From Prochlorococcus sp. AG-402-G19 (lineage in GTDB: Bacteria; Cyanobacteriota; Cyanobacteriia; PCC-6307; Cyanobiaceae): a DNA stretch of 40,914 bases. The translations under genes and the position numbers were made by a program. The stretch spans positions 1-40,914 of the forward strand of contig QCHU01000010.1 of assembly GCA_003279455.1 (NCBI GenBank), read 5' to 3'. Shown one piece after another: positions 33,321-40,914 of the stretch. Within the stretch, counting starts at the first letter, position 1; every line of letters starts with the position of its first letter. Under the pieces are notes generated by a model. The model did not search any database, had not been told where the DNA came from, and was given only the letters and a program-made list of their open reading frames with translations.

Positions 33321-35483
33321 TTGTCTACTTACCTTTTAGAAATCGGCACTGAGGAATTGCCAGCTGATATGGCTGAATCTGTTATTTCTCAGCTTGAATT
33401 AAATGTAAATAATGACTTGAATTCTTATCCAATAAAATTTAGTGAAATAAGAGTTACTACTACTCCTAGAAGAATCACATTAACAATTGAAGGGATTGCT
33501 CCATTTTCGGAGGATAACATTGCAGAACGAAAAGGCCCTCCTTTTTCTCAAGCTTTTCATGATGGTAAACCTACCAAAGCAGCAATTGGTTTTGCTAAAA
33601 GATATGGTTTAGCTCCTGAAAACTTAGAGATTAGAGAAACGCCAAAGGGTTCATTTGTTTTCGCTAATTTAATTGAAAAAGGTAAGCCCGTTGAGAGATT
33701 GTTGGCTGACTCTTTGCCTGGTTGGATCACTAAAATTCAGGGAAGAAGGTTTATGAGATGGGGAAAAGGCGATTTCCGCTTTTCTAGACCTATCCGTTGG
33801 ATTGTTTCTTTGATTGATTCTGAAGTTTTACCTTTTAATCTTTCTGGGTGTGATCCAGAAATTCAAGTTGGCAATATCACAAGACCACATAGGTTACATG
33901 GATCAGAATTAACCATAAAGAATGCGACAACTTATTTTGATCAATTGAAGGATGTCGGAGTCACAGTTGACAGGAATAGTCGTCTTTCACAAATCAATGA
34001 TTTAGTTCTTAATCAAGAAATACTCAAAAAAGTTAAGCCAGATCTGACTGAACCTCTTTTAAAGGAACTTACAGATTTAGTTGAATCTCCTTTACTTGTG
34101 ACTGGGGTTTTTGATGAGTCTTTCCTCGATTTGCCTCCTGAGGTTTTGTCCACTGTGATGAAGGTTCATCAAAGATACATACCAATATATAAAGTAAATG
34201 TTGATTTTGATCCATTGTCACTTGACTCTAGAAACATATTACTTCCTAGCTTCTTTTGTATTAGTAATGGATTATCTTCAGCAAAAGAAAATATTATTTT
34301 AGGAAATGAAAAAGTATTAAAAGCAAGGTTTTCTGATGCTTCGTTTTTTATAAAGTCAGATTTATTAATAAATAGCTCGTCACGTATTAATAAATTAAAA
34401 GATGTAACTTTTGCACAAGGATTAGGTTCTCTATATGAACGTGTGAGTCGTATTAAATGGCTTGCTAAATTATTGACATCACAACTTAAATTCGTTCAAG
34501 AGGATATTGAGAAATCTGTGAAAGTGGCACATTTTTGTAAACATGATTTAGTTAGCAACATGGTTGACGAATTTCCAGAGTTGCAAGGAATTATTGGATC
34601 TAAATACTTACTTCATGAAGGCGAATCCAGAGATGTATGCCTTGGAGTTTTAGAACATTACAAACCCAAAGGAACTTCTGACTCTCTTCCTTCTAATAAT
34701 CTAGGGAATGCGGTTTCATTGGCTGAACGTTTTGAATTGCTTTTCAGCATTTATGCTAAAGGAGAAAGACCTTCTGGATCATCTGATCCATATGCTTTGC
34801 GGAGGGCAGCTAATGGAATTTTGTTGATTTTATGGAATAAAGATTGGCAATTAAATATTAATGAAATACTAAATGATTCACTAATATATTGGAAGCAGAT
34901 TTTTCCTTCTCTCTCTTTTGATATAAATAGTCTTGTGTGTGAACTAAAGGAATTCTTTCGTCAAAGAATAATTAGTTTATTAGAAGAGAAAGATATCGAC
35001 TTTGATATTATTCAGGCAATTTCGGGAGATACAACCTCAACGTCAAAATTATTAGATGATCCAACAGATGTTAATTTTCGTACTTCATTATTAATGGATA
35101 TGCGAAAAAATAATACACTTAATTTGTTGCAAGCTGTAGTATCTAGGGCCTCTAAGTTGGCAGATAAAAGTTCAATCGCTAAAGATGTGATAGATCCTAA
35201 AGGCTTTGTCGACAAGTCATTATTTGAAAAGGATTGTGAAAGTGAAATGTTAAAAATTTTAGAGAAATTAAAACCTTTAGCTACTAATTGTGATCGTTCT
35301 AAATATAAATTATTGGCTGACGGTTTAGTCTCAAGCACTGAAACCTTGGCCAACTTTTTTGATGGAGATGAGAGTGTAATGGTTATGACCGATGATATTA
35401 ATCTAAGAAATAATAGACTTAATCTACTAACAATCCTTCGAAATCAGTCTTTGAAGCTTGCTGATTTTAGCAAGCTTAGTTAA
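33321..35483 (+). CDS. glyS: Glycyl-tRNA synthetase beta subunit
   Basis: The 720-residue protein begins YLLEIGTEELPADMAES, has FMRWGKGDFRFSRPIRWIV near residue 139, LSTVMKVHQRYIPIY near 276 and the C-terminal tRNA-binding domain ending in RLNLLTILRNQSLKLADFSKL. It is the beta subunit of the heterotetrameric enzyme; glyQ is not in the window. TTG start at 33321. Divergent from sir with 181 bases between. Confidence 0.96.
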   Translation: MSTYLLEIGTEELPADMAESVISQLELNVNNDLNSYPIKFSEIRVTTTPRRITLTIEGIAPFSEDNIAERKGPPFSQAFHDGKPTKAAIGFAKRYGLAPENLEIRETPKGSFVFANLIEKGKPVERLLADSLPGWITKIQGRRFMRWGKGDFRFSRPIRWIVSLIDSEVLPFNLSGCDPEIQVGNITRPHRLHGSELTIKNATTYFDQLKDVGVTVDRNSRLSQINDLVLNQEILKKVKPDLTEPLLKELTDLVESPLLVTGVFDESFLDLPPEVLSTVMKVHQRYIPIYKVNVDFDPLSLDSRNILLPSFFCISNGLSSAKENIILGNEKVLKARFSDASFFIKSDLLINSSSRINKLKDVTFAQGLGSLYERVSRIKWLAKLLTSQLKFVQEDIEKSVKVAHFCKHDLVSNMVDEFPELQGIIGSKYLLHEGESRDVCLGVLEHYKPKGTSDSLPSNNLGNAVSLAERFELLFSIYAKGERPSGSSDPYALRRAANGILLILWNKDWQLNINEILNDSLIYWKQIFPSLSFDINSLVCELKEFFRQRIISLLEEKDIDFDIIQAISGDTTSTSKLLDDPTDVNFRTSLLMDMRKNNTLNLLQAVVSRASKLADKSSIAKDVIDPKGFVDKSLFEKDCESEMLKILEKLKPLATNCDRSKYKLLADGLVSSTETLANFFDGDESVMVMTDDINLRNNRLNLLTILRNQSLKLADFSKLS

Positions 35484-35492
35484 TTATTTATA

Positions 35493-36827
35493 TTATTTCT
35501 TACTGGTTTTTATTCCACCTTTAATTGAACTTACGGCTAACATTTTATTAACTTCTTTATCATCTCTAACTGCACTAGGTACTGGCTTGTATGTGCTTGG
35601 TGCTAGAGCCTTACCTCTTAAAACAGAACCAATTGTTAATAGAGTAAGTTTTAATTGTTGAAGTGGTTTCATTGCAACTACAGTTTTGTATAGATAACTA
35701 TCAAATGTAAGTCTTTGAACATCCATGTCACCACACATTTCTACAAAGGCCTCCCTTGCACCATCACTTGTGTAGAAAATTCTTTGCAGAATATCTAAAA
35801 CTGTATACGTAGTTCCATACTTTTTATCCCATTTCTTTAAATATTTTTTTAGATCATTTTCTGTGGGTATAATTTTTCCATTTTGACTTGATTCAACGAT
35901 CTGCTCTGCACACATTCTCCCGCTTTTGGCAGCGAAATAAATTCCCTCTCCTGAGCTTTTTGTTACATAACCTGCGGCGTCTCCCACTAGAGCCATCCTT
36001 CCAACAACTCTTCTTGGTCTGGGATGTTCAGGAATTGGATGAGCTTCTACTTTGATGACTTCTCCGTTTACGAGTCTCTTCTTTGCTCTTTCTCTGACAC
36101 CAATCTGAAGGCTTTTTATTAAACCACCATTTTGTTTCATTGTTCCTGTTCCAGCAGCAACATGGTCGTATTTGGGAAAGACCCAACCATAGAAATCTGG
36201 TGAAACATCAGTGCCTACATACATTTCAGCCCTGTCTTCGTAATATTTCATTTCTTCTTTAGGAAGTTTTATTCTTTCTTGAATTGCTACTGCATAGTTG
36301 TAATCACCAGCATCCATTGCTTTTGCAACTCTGCTTGTTGCGCCATCTGCCCCCACAATTAAATCCACCTCAAGTTGCTTACCTTTCTCTTCAGTTTGGT
36401 CGTTAAGGATTTCGGTGTAATGAAGTGTATATGGACCTTGTTTGTTTGTACCAGTTTCTATTTTTGATACCAATCCATTTACTAATGTTGCGCCAAGTTC
36501 TGCAGCGCGATTTCTCATAAATGAATCCATTACTTCTCGCCTCAACATGCCTATATATTCTTTATCACTTCCTGGATAAATATCATCCAAGATAATATCT
36601 ACTTCTCTGTTTGATGGGGATATCATTTTCATGTTCCTGACTTTCCTATCAATAATTGATTCAGGAAGGTCAAATTCAGAAACCATACACAATGGAATCG
36701 CTCCTCCACATGGTTTTGCATTATCAAGCTTTCTCTCGAAAATCCAAGTTTTAATTCCCGCTTTAGCTAAAATCTCCGCAGCGCATGATCCACTTGGACC
36801 ACCACCAATAACAGCAACTCTTAACAT
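35493..36827 (-). CDS. chlP: Geranylgeranyl reductase ChlP
   Basis: The 444-residue flavoprotein has the FAD motif VIGGGPSGSCAAEILAKAG at the start, the cofactor segment PCGGAIPLCMVSEFDLPES, VDLIVGADGATSRVA near 155, and the later motif RMALVGDAAGYVTKSSGEGIYF. ChlP reduces geranylgeranyl diphosphate (or pigment-bound geranylgeranyl) to phytyl for chlorophyll and tocopherol; thylakoid associated. It converges with glyS with a 9-base gap. Plus-strand frames in this interval are shadows. Confidence 0.95.
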   Translation of the reverse strand: MLRVAVIGGGPSGSCAAEILAKAGIKTWIFERKLDNAKPCGGAIPLCMVSEFDLPESIIDRKVRNMKMISPSNREVDIILDDIYPGSDKEYIGMLRREVMDSFMRNRAAELGATLVNGLVSKIETGTNKQGPYTLHYTEILNDQTEEKGKQLEVDLIVGADGATSRVAKAMDAGDYNYAVAIQERIKLPKEEMKYYEDRAEMYVGTDVSPDFYGWVFPKYDHVAAGTGTMKQNGGLIKSLQIGVRERAKKRLVNGEVIKVEAHPIPEHPRPRRVVGRMALVGDAAGYVTKSSGEGIYFAAKSGRMCAEQIVESSQNGKIIPTENDLKKYLKKWDKKYGTTYTVLDILQRIFYTSDGAREAFVEMCGDMDVQRLTFDSYLYKTVVAMKPLQQLKLTLLTIGSVLRGKALAPSTYKPVPSAVRDDKEVNKMLAVSSIKGGIKTSKK

Positions 36828-36964
36828 CTTTGGATGAAAAATTTAGTTCTCTCTATATAAAACTTACATCCTTATCTCATAGAAAGTATAAAGATTTGAG
36901 ATACTCGTTACTATCGAAACATCATTTTTGTGAATTCCAATTGTTTTGATCATAAGCAGATCAT

Positions 36965-37675
36965 ATGAATTATCAAGATGACATCCCTCTCGCTAAAAGG
37001 ATTAGATCCATCAAAACCCTTACTAGCAAGTCTTTTTTACGTTTCGGACTTCTATTTCTAGGACTTGGTATATCCTTAGCGTTTTTAGCTGATAAATCAT
37101 TTTTACGCCAAACAAAATCTTTAGATGATTCTATTAATTCTACAGAGACAAATCAAAATAAAAGTTTGTTGGGCCATCTTCCTTATCCTGAGGCTTCAAA
37201 AAATGATTTAATTCTTTTCTCTCCAGGTGTTTACGTACATAAAGAAATTTATGAAAATTTTAAGGAAATGCAATTTATGGCGGCCCAAAGAGGGATTTCT
37301 TTACAACTATTAAGTGGTTTTAGATCAATAGATTTGCAAAGAGATATTTTTTATGAAAATAAATCTATTAGAAATCAAACTGCTGTTGAGCGCTCAATGG
37401 TTTCAGCACCTCCTGGCTATTCTGAACACAGTACAGGGTATGCAATTGATGTTGGTGATGGGAATTTTCCAGAGACTCATTTTGAGGTTGAATTTGAACA
37501 AACACCTGCTTTTAAATGGATGAAGAGGTTCGCTCCTAAATATCATTTCGTTCTCTCTTTTCCACCAAACAACAAACAAGGAGTAACTTATGAGCCATGG
37601 CACTGGAGATTTGAAGGGACTGTTAATGCTTTGAGAAAATTTGAAGCTGCTAATAAAATTACAAAATTCAAATAA
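36965..37675 (+). CDS. D-alanyl-D-alanine carboxypeptidase (VanY, M15B)
   Basis: The 236-residue protein has an N-terminal membrane anchor at about 27-44 (LRFGLLFLGLGISLAFLA), then a VanY domain with the zinc site PPGYSEHSTGYAIDVGDG near 150 and the catalytic EPWHWRFEG near 207. It trims the terminal D-Ala from peptidoglycan pentapeptides in the periplasm. A second M15 peptidase (VanX type) lies at 30252. Upstream 138 bases, divergent from chlP, must contain both promoters. Confidence 0.9.
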   Translation: MNYQDDIPLAKRIRSIKTLTSKSFLRFGLLFLGLGISLAFLADKSFLRQTKSLDDSINSTETNQNKSLLGHLPYPEASKNDLILFSPGVYVHKEIYENFKEMQFMAAQRGISLQLLSGFRSIDLQRDIFYENKSIRNQTAVERSMVSAPPGYSEHSTGYAIDVGDGNFPETHFEVEFEQTPAFKWMKRFAPKYHFVLSFPPNNKQGVTYEPWHWRFEGTVNALRKFEAANKITKFK

Positions 37676-37807
37676 CTTTGACTTAAATTTTTCTACTTCA
37701 AATTTTATATTCGATATTTTAATTGGCATTTAAATCAGCTAAATGAAATCACGGTGAGATATTCTTTATGTCTCTATTAATCAAAGAATTTTTAATTTTT
37801 TTAAATT

Positions 37808-39610
37808 ATGAGTTTTGATATACAAGCCATAAGGAATATCGCAATAATTGCCCATGTTGATCACGGTAAGACAACTTTGGTTGATGCACTTTTAAATCAA
37901 TCTGGAACTTTTCGAGATAATGAGGAAGTCCCAACTTGTGCGATGGATTCAAACGATTTGGAACGTGAAAGAGGAATAACTATTCTTTCGAAAAACACAG
38001 CTGTCACATATAACGACACCCGGATAAACATTGTCGACACACCAGGGCACGCTGATTTTGGAGGGGAAGTCGAGAGGGTTTTGGGTATGGTAGATGGCTG
38101 TCTTCTTGTAGTTGATGCCAACGAGGGACCAATGCCTCAAACCAGATTCGTTCTGAAAAAAGCTTTAGAGCAGGGCTTAAGACCTATTGTTTTTGTGAAT
38201 AAAATTGATCGTGCAAGAGTAGAGCCTGAAACCGCAGTAGATAAAGTTTTAGATCTGTTTTTGGAATTAGGAGCGGATGATGATCAGTGTGATTTCCCTT
38301 ATTTGTTTGGGAGTGGATTGGGCGGTTTTGCAAAGACTGAAGTAAAAAGTGAAAGCGATAATATGAAACCTTTATTTGATGCAATTATTAGGCAGGTTCC
38401 TCCTCCGGTTGGGGATCAGAATAAGCCTTTACAATTACAAGTAACTACTCTTGATTACTCAGATTTTTTAGGAACGATTATTATTGGAAGAGTGCATAAT
38501 GGTGTAATTAAAAATGGTCAAAGAACATGCTTGATAAAGGAAGATGGCAGCTTAAAAAAAGGAAGGATTAACAAACTACTAGGATTTAAAGGATTAAAAA
38601 GAATTGAAATAGATGAAGCAAATGCTGGCGATATAGTTGCCTTGGCTGGATTTGAGGATGTTTCTATTGGAGAAACTGTAGCTTGTCCTGATGAGCCGAA
38701 GCCTTTACCTCTAATAAAGGTAGATGAACCAACATTGCAGATGACTTTTGTTGTAAATGATTCTCCATTTGCAGGGAAAGAGGGCAAGTTTGTTACCAGT
38801 CGTCAGCTGAAGGATCGTTTAAACAAAGAACTTCTTACGAATGTTGCATTAAGAGTAGAGGATACAGATTCACCTGATCGCTTTTCTGTAAGCGGAAGAG
38901 GAGAGTTACATCTAGGAATTCTTATAGAGACCATGCGAAGAGAGGGGTATGAATTTCAAGTCTCTCAACCACAAGTAATTTTTAGAACCATTGATGAAAT
39001 TAAATGCGAACCTGTTGAGACCTTAGTTCTTGATGTCCCCGAGGCCTCAGTTGGTGCCTGTATTGAAAGCCTTGGCGTAAGAAAAGGTGAAATGCAAAAT
39101 ATGGAAACAGGCACTGATCATAGAACCCAACTTGAATTTGTTATTCCATCCAGAGGCTTAATTGGATTTAGGGGTGAATTTATTCGTGCAACCAGGGGTG
39201 AAGGGATTATGAGTCATTCGTTTTTTGAATATAGGCCATCCGTAGGAGATTTTGAACAAAGGAGAAATGGAGTTCTTATTTCATTTGAAGAGGGTGTTGC
39301 TACTTTTTATTCCTTAAAAAATGCAGAAGACCGTGGACAATTTTTTATTACTCCTGGAGCTAAAGTTTATAAAGGAATGATTATTGGGGAGAATAATCGC
39401 CCACAAGATCTTGAATTAAATATTTGCAAGGCTAAACAACTTACCAATATGAGATCAGCTGGTGCAGATGAGCTAGATCAATTGCAATCCCCAATTGAAA
39501 TGACATTAGAGAGAGCTCTTGAATATATTGGACCAGGAGAAATGTTGGAAGTTACTCCTGAATCTATAAGGCTGAGAAAAATTAATGCAAAGAAAAATTT
39601 GAAAAAATAA
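37808..39610 (+). CDS. typA: Ribosome-associated GTPase TypA/BipA
   Basis: The 600-residue protein has the elongation-factor-like GTPase domain: P-loop [15 protein letters not shown] (15-29), switch [33 protein letters not shown] and NKIDR. The C-terminal part includes [38 protein letters not shown] and the TypA-specific tail ending in [13 protein letters not shown]. BipA binds 70S ribosomes and assists 50S assembly under stress. The stop and the DUF309 ATG share one base (TAATG). Confidence 0.96.
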   Translation: MSFDIQAIRNIAIIAHVDHGKTTLVDALLNQSGTFRDNEEVPTCAMDSNDLERERGITILSKNTAVTYNDTRINIVDTPGHADFGGEVERVLGMVDGCLLVVDANEGPMPQTRFVLKKALEQGLRPIVFVNKIDRARVEPETAVDKVLDLFLELGADDDQCDFPYLFGSGLGGFAKTEVKSESDNMKPLFDAIIRQVPPPVGDQNKPLQLQVTTLDYSDFLGTIIIGRVHNGVIKNGQRTCLIKEDGSLKKGRINKLLGFKGLKRIEIDEANAGDIVALAGFEDVSIGETVACPDEPKPLPLIKVDEPTLQMTFVVNDSPFAGKEGKFVTSRQLKDRLNKELLTNVALRVEDTDSPDRFSVSGRGELHLGILIETMRREGYEFQVSQPQVIFRTIDEIKCEPVETLVLDVPEASVGACIESLGVRKGEMQNMETGTDHRTQLEFVIPSRGLIGFRGEFIRATRGEGIMSHSFFEYRPSVGDFEQRRNGVLISFEEGVATFYSLKNAEDRGQFFITPGAKVYKGMIIGENNRPQDLELNICKAKQLTNMRSAGADELDQLQSPIEMTLERALEYIGPGEMLEVTPESIRLRKINAKKNLKK

Positions 39611-39990
39611 TGACTCTCATAGATAAACAGGATGATTTATTTATAAATGATTCTCGTTTTGAAATAGGGATGAAATTATTTAATTCTTGTCAATGGTATA
39701 AAGCTCATGATGTTTTTGAAGAGATATGGCATGAAACTGGCGGAGCTGAAAGACAGTTGTTACAGGGCATATTGCAAGTTGCTGTTGCACAAGTTCATTT
39801 AGAAAATAAAAATATCAATGGTGCAACGATACTTTATGGAGAAGCATTGGGTAGGTTAAAAAGATTTCAATTCACTAACCTAGGAATAGATGTTGTAGGA
39901 CTTTGTAAATGCGTCAGCAGGAGATTAGAATTTCTTCAAATAGGTAAGGACATATCTACTTGCAGCTTGCCAGTTCTCTATTTCCTATAA
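39610..39990 (+). CDS. DUF309 domain protein
   Basis: The 126-residue helical protein matches DUF309: NSCQWYKAHDVFEEIWHETG near 29, then LLQGILQVAVAQVHLEN near 55 and NGATILYGEALGRLKRF. The His-Glu pattern AHDVFEEIWH is the signature of this family, function unknown. Translationally coupled to typA by the TAATG overlap. The 20 C-terminal residues (ISTCSLPVLYFL) are not typical. Confidence 0.85.
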   Translation: MTLIDKQDDLFINDSRFEIGMKLFNSCQWYKAHDVFEEIWHETGGAERQLLQGILQVAVAQVHLENKNINGATILYGEALGRLKRFQFTNLGIDVVGLCKCVSRRLEFLQIGKDISTCSLPVLYFL

Positions 39991-40142
39991 AAACTTTGTT
40001 AAGCCTCTTACTATTTTGCTATTGAAAGTGAGATTATTTAATATAGTTTATAGCTATGTTTTTGGTTTTATTTTAATTTTGTATAAAAAATAAAATTTTA
40101 ATTAATTCAAATATATATAGAGCGCATCCCTCATAAATTAAA

Positions 40143-40914
40143 ATGGAATTTAAAAGAATCAATCAAATACAATTACCTGGTAAAAATTTTTATGAGATAT
40201 TTTTACCTTGTTTATTTATAATAATTGGTTTGTTCGGTGCATTTAATCATGCACTTTGGAGAGATGAGATGCAAGGATGGTTAGTAGCTTGGCAAAGTGA
40301 TAATTTGATAGATTTATGGAGAAATAACGCACCATCTGGGCATCCTATCCTTTGGTCTTTATTGATTTATTTCTCGAAGAATATTACAGGGACGCCAATA
40401 AGTATGCAACTTTTGCATTGGGTTTTAGGTAGTTTCGCGATTTTAATTTTCTGGAGATTTAGTCCTTTTAATTTATTAACTAAATCTTTATTTGTTTTTG
40501 GATATTTTCCTTTTTGGGAATATTTCTTTGTGTGTCGTCATTACGTAATTGCTGAACTAATAATATTTACTTTTTGTGCTATTTATCATTTAAAACAAAT
40601 AACCTACATCCCATTTGCTTTATGTATTGGCCTTTTGGCTAATACACAAGCTTTTTCCTGGTCATTAGCATTTGCAATTGGAATGACGCTTGTCTTTGAT
40701 TGGTTTGTAAACCCTCAACAAAGGGAAAATTATATGAGAAATAAAAAATGGATTTATGATTTGATTTCAAGTGCAGCTATTTCTGTCGCGTTATTGTGTT
40801 TTGGCGCTTTTAGTCTTTTTCAAGTCAGAGATTCAGTTAAATTAGTTTCATCAGTTATCGACTTTCGTCATTTCCTAAGAGTAATTGGACAGCTTTTTGG
40901 TGGATATGTACTTA
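40143..40914 (+). CDS. Multi-pass membrane protein, possible GT-C glycosyltransferase, cut by window end
   Basis: From ATG 40143 the frame is open for 257 codons to the window edge. After a short polar start it has a membrane helix (FLPCLFIIIGLFGAFN), then HALWRDEMQGWLVAWQSDNL and NNAPSGHPILWSLLIYF, then further helices. An acidic residue in a luminal loop right after the first helix (RDEMQGW) followed by a GHP.LW segment is typical of ArnT/PMT-like GT-C enzymes and their relatives. C-terminus missing, so the assignment is tentative. Confidence 0.65.
   Translation, partial: MEFKRINQIQLPGKNFYEIFLPCLFIIIGLFGAFNHALWRDEMQGWLVAWQSDNLIDLWRNNAPSGHPILWSLLIYFSKNITGTPISMQLLHWVLGSFAILIFWRFSPFNLLTKSLFVFGYFPFWEYFFVCRHYVIAELIIFTFCAIYHLKQITYIPFALCIGLLANTQAFSWSLAFAIGMTLVFDWFVNPQQRENYMRNKKWIYDLISSAAISVALLCFGAFSLFQVRDSVKLVSSVIDFRHFLRVIGQLFGGYVL

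Noticed and set aside
35458-35661. Plus-strand 67-codon frame between glyS and chlP
   Set aside because: It overlaps the end of glyS out of frame and the end of chlP in antisense; it has no supporting signal.
1-40914. CRISPR array, insertion sequence or prophage
   Set aside because: No regularly spaced repeats, transposase or phage structural gene were seen; the only recombinase-like trace is the N-terminal part of sir.

Overview
The window looks like a chromosomal segment of a marine picocyanobacterium, most likely Prochlorococcus of a low-light-adapted lineage. The DNA is AT-rich, genes are short-spaced, and TTG starts are frequent. The gene set fits: Psb28 (photosystem II assembly), a GUN4-domain protein and ChlP (chlorophyll synthesis), PcyA (bilin synthesis), SipA-like and Psb28 proteins restricted to oxygenic phototrophs, and a glnA with an NtcA-type promoter. 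The genus is inferred from protein content and style, not from a marker gene. I see no rRNA, tRNA, insertion sequence, prophage or CRISPR array.

Bases 1-4160 are the accessory-looking part. They hold several very small proteins, two paralogous small proteins (372-587 minus, 3604-3807 plus) that bracket a flavoprotein, a DoxX protein and a small membrane protein, a perfect 20-bp inverted repeat, a GC-rich structured island (about 2291-2440), a possible 27-residue membrane peptide, and a possible gene remnant (3953-4159).

Bases 4187-14450 are mostly core genes. A minus-strand group runs mnmH, psb28, AI-2E transporter. Then come a GUN4 protein, an anti-sigma-type ATPase, a small hypothetical, a methyltransferase, glnA (with its own terminator and NtcA promoter), a divergent class V aminotransferase, tadA, a PLP decarboxylase and a 54-residue membrane protein that overlaps the next gene tail to tail.

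Bases 14385-24940 hold a membrane GTPase, lspA and bioY (minus), sipA, a pair of M16 peptidase subunits, then the plus-strand cluster pcyA-devB-devC-devA, a 51-residue basic protein and a family 2 glycosyltransferase. Bases 25076-30200 are a plus-strand run rpsB, tsf, hypothetical, recG. Bases 30252-40914 hold a VanX-like dipeptidase, sulfite reductase with an unusual N-terminal extension, glyS, chlP, a VanY-like carboxypeptidase, typA, a DUF309 protein, and the start of a multi-pass membrane protein cut by the window edge.

The strongest unusual signals are the sulfite reductase fused in frame to a domain resembling the N-terminal arm of tyrosine recombinases, the GC-rich structured island upstream of doxX, the MnmH P-loop with Gly replaced by Arg, the convergent coding overlaps, and the pcyA/dev linkage.
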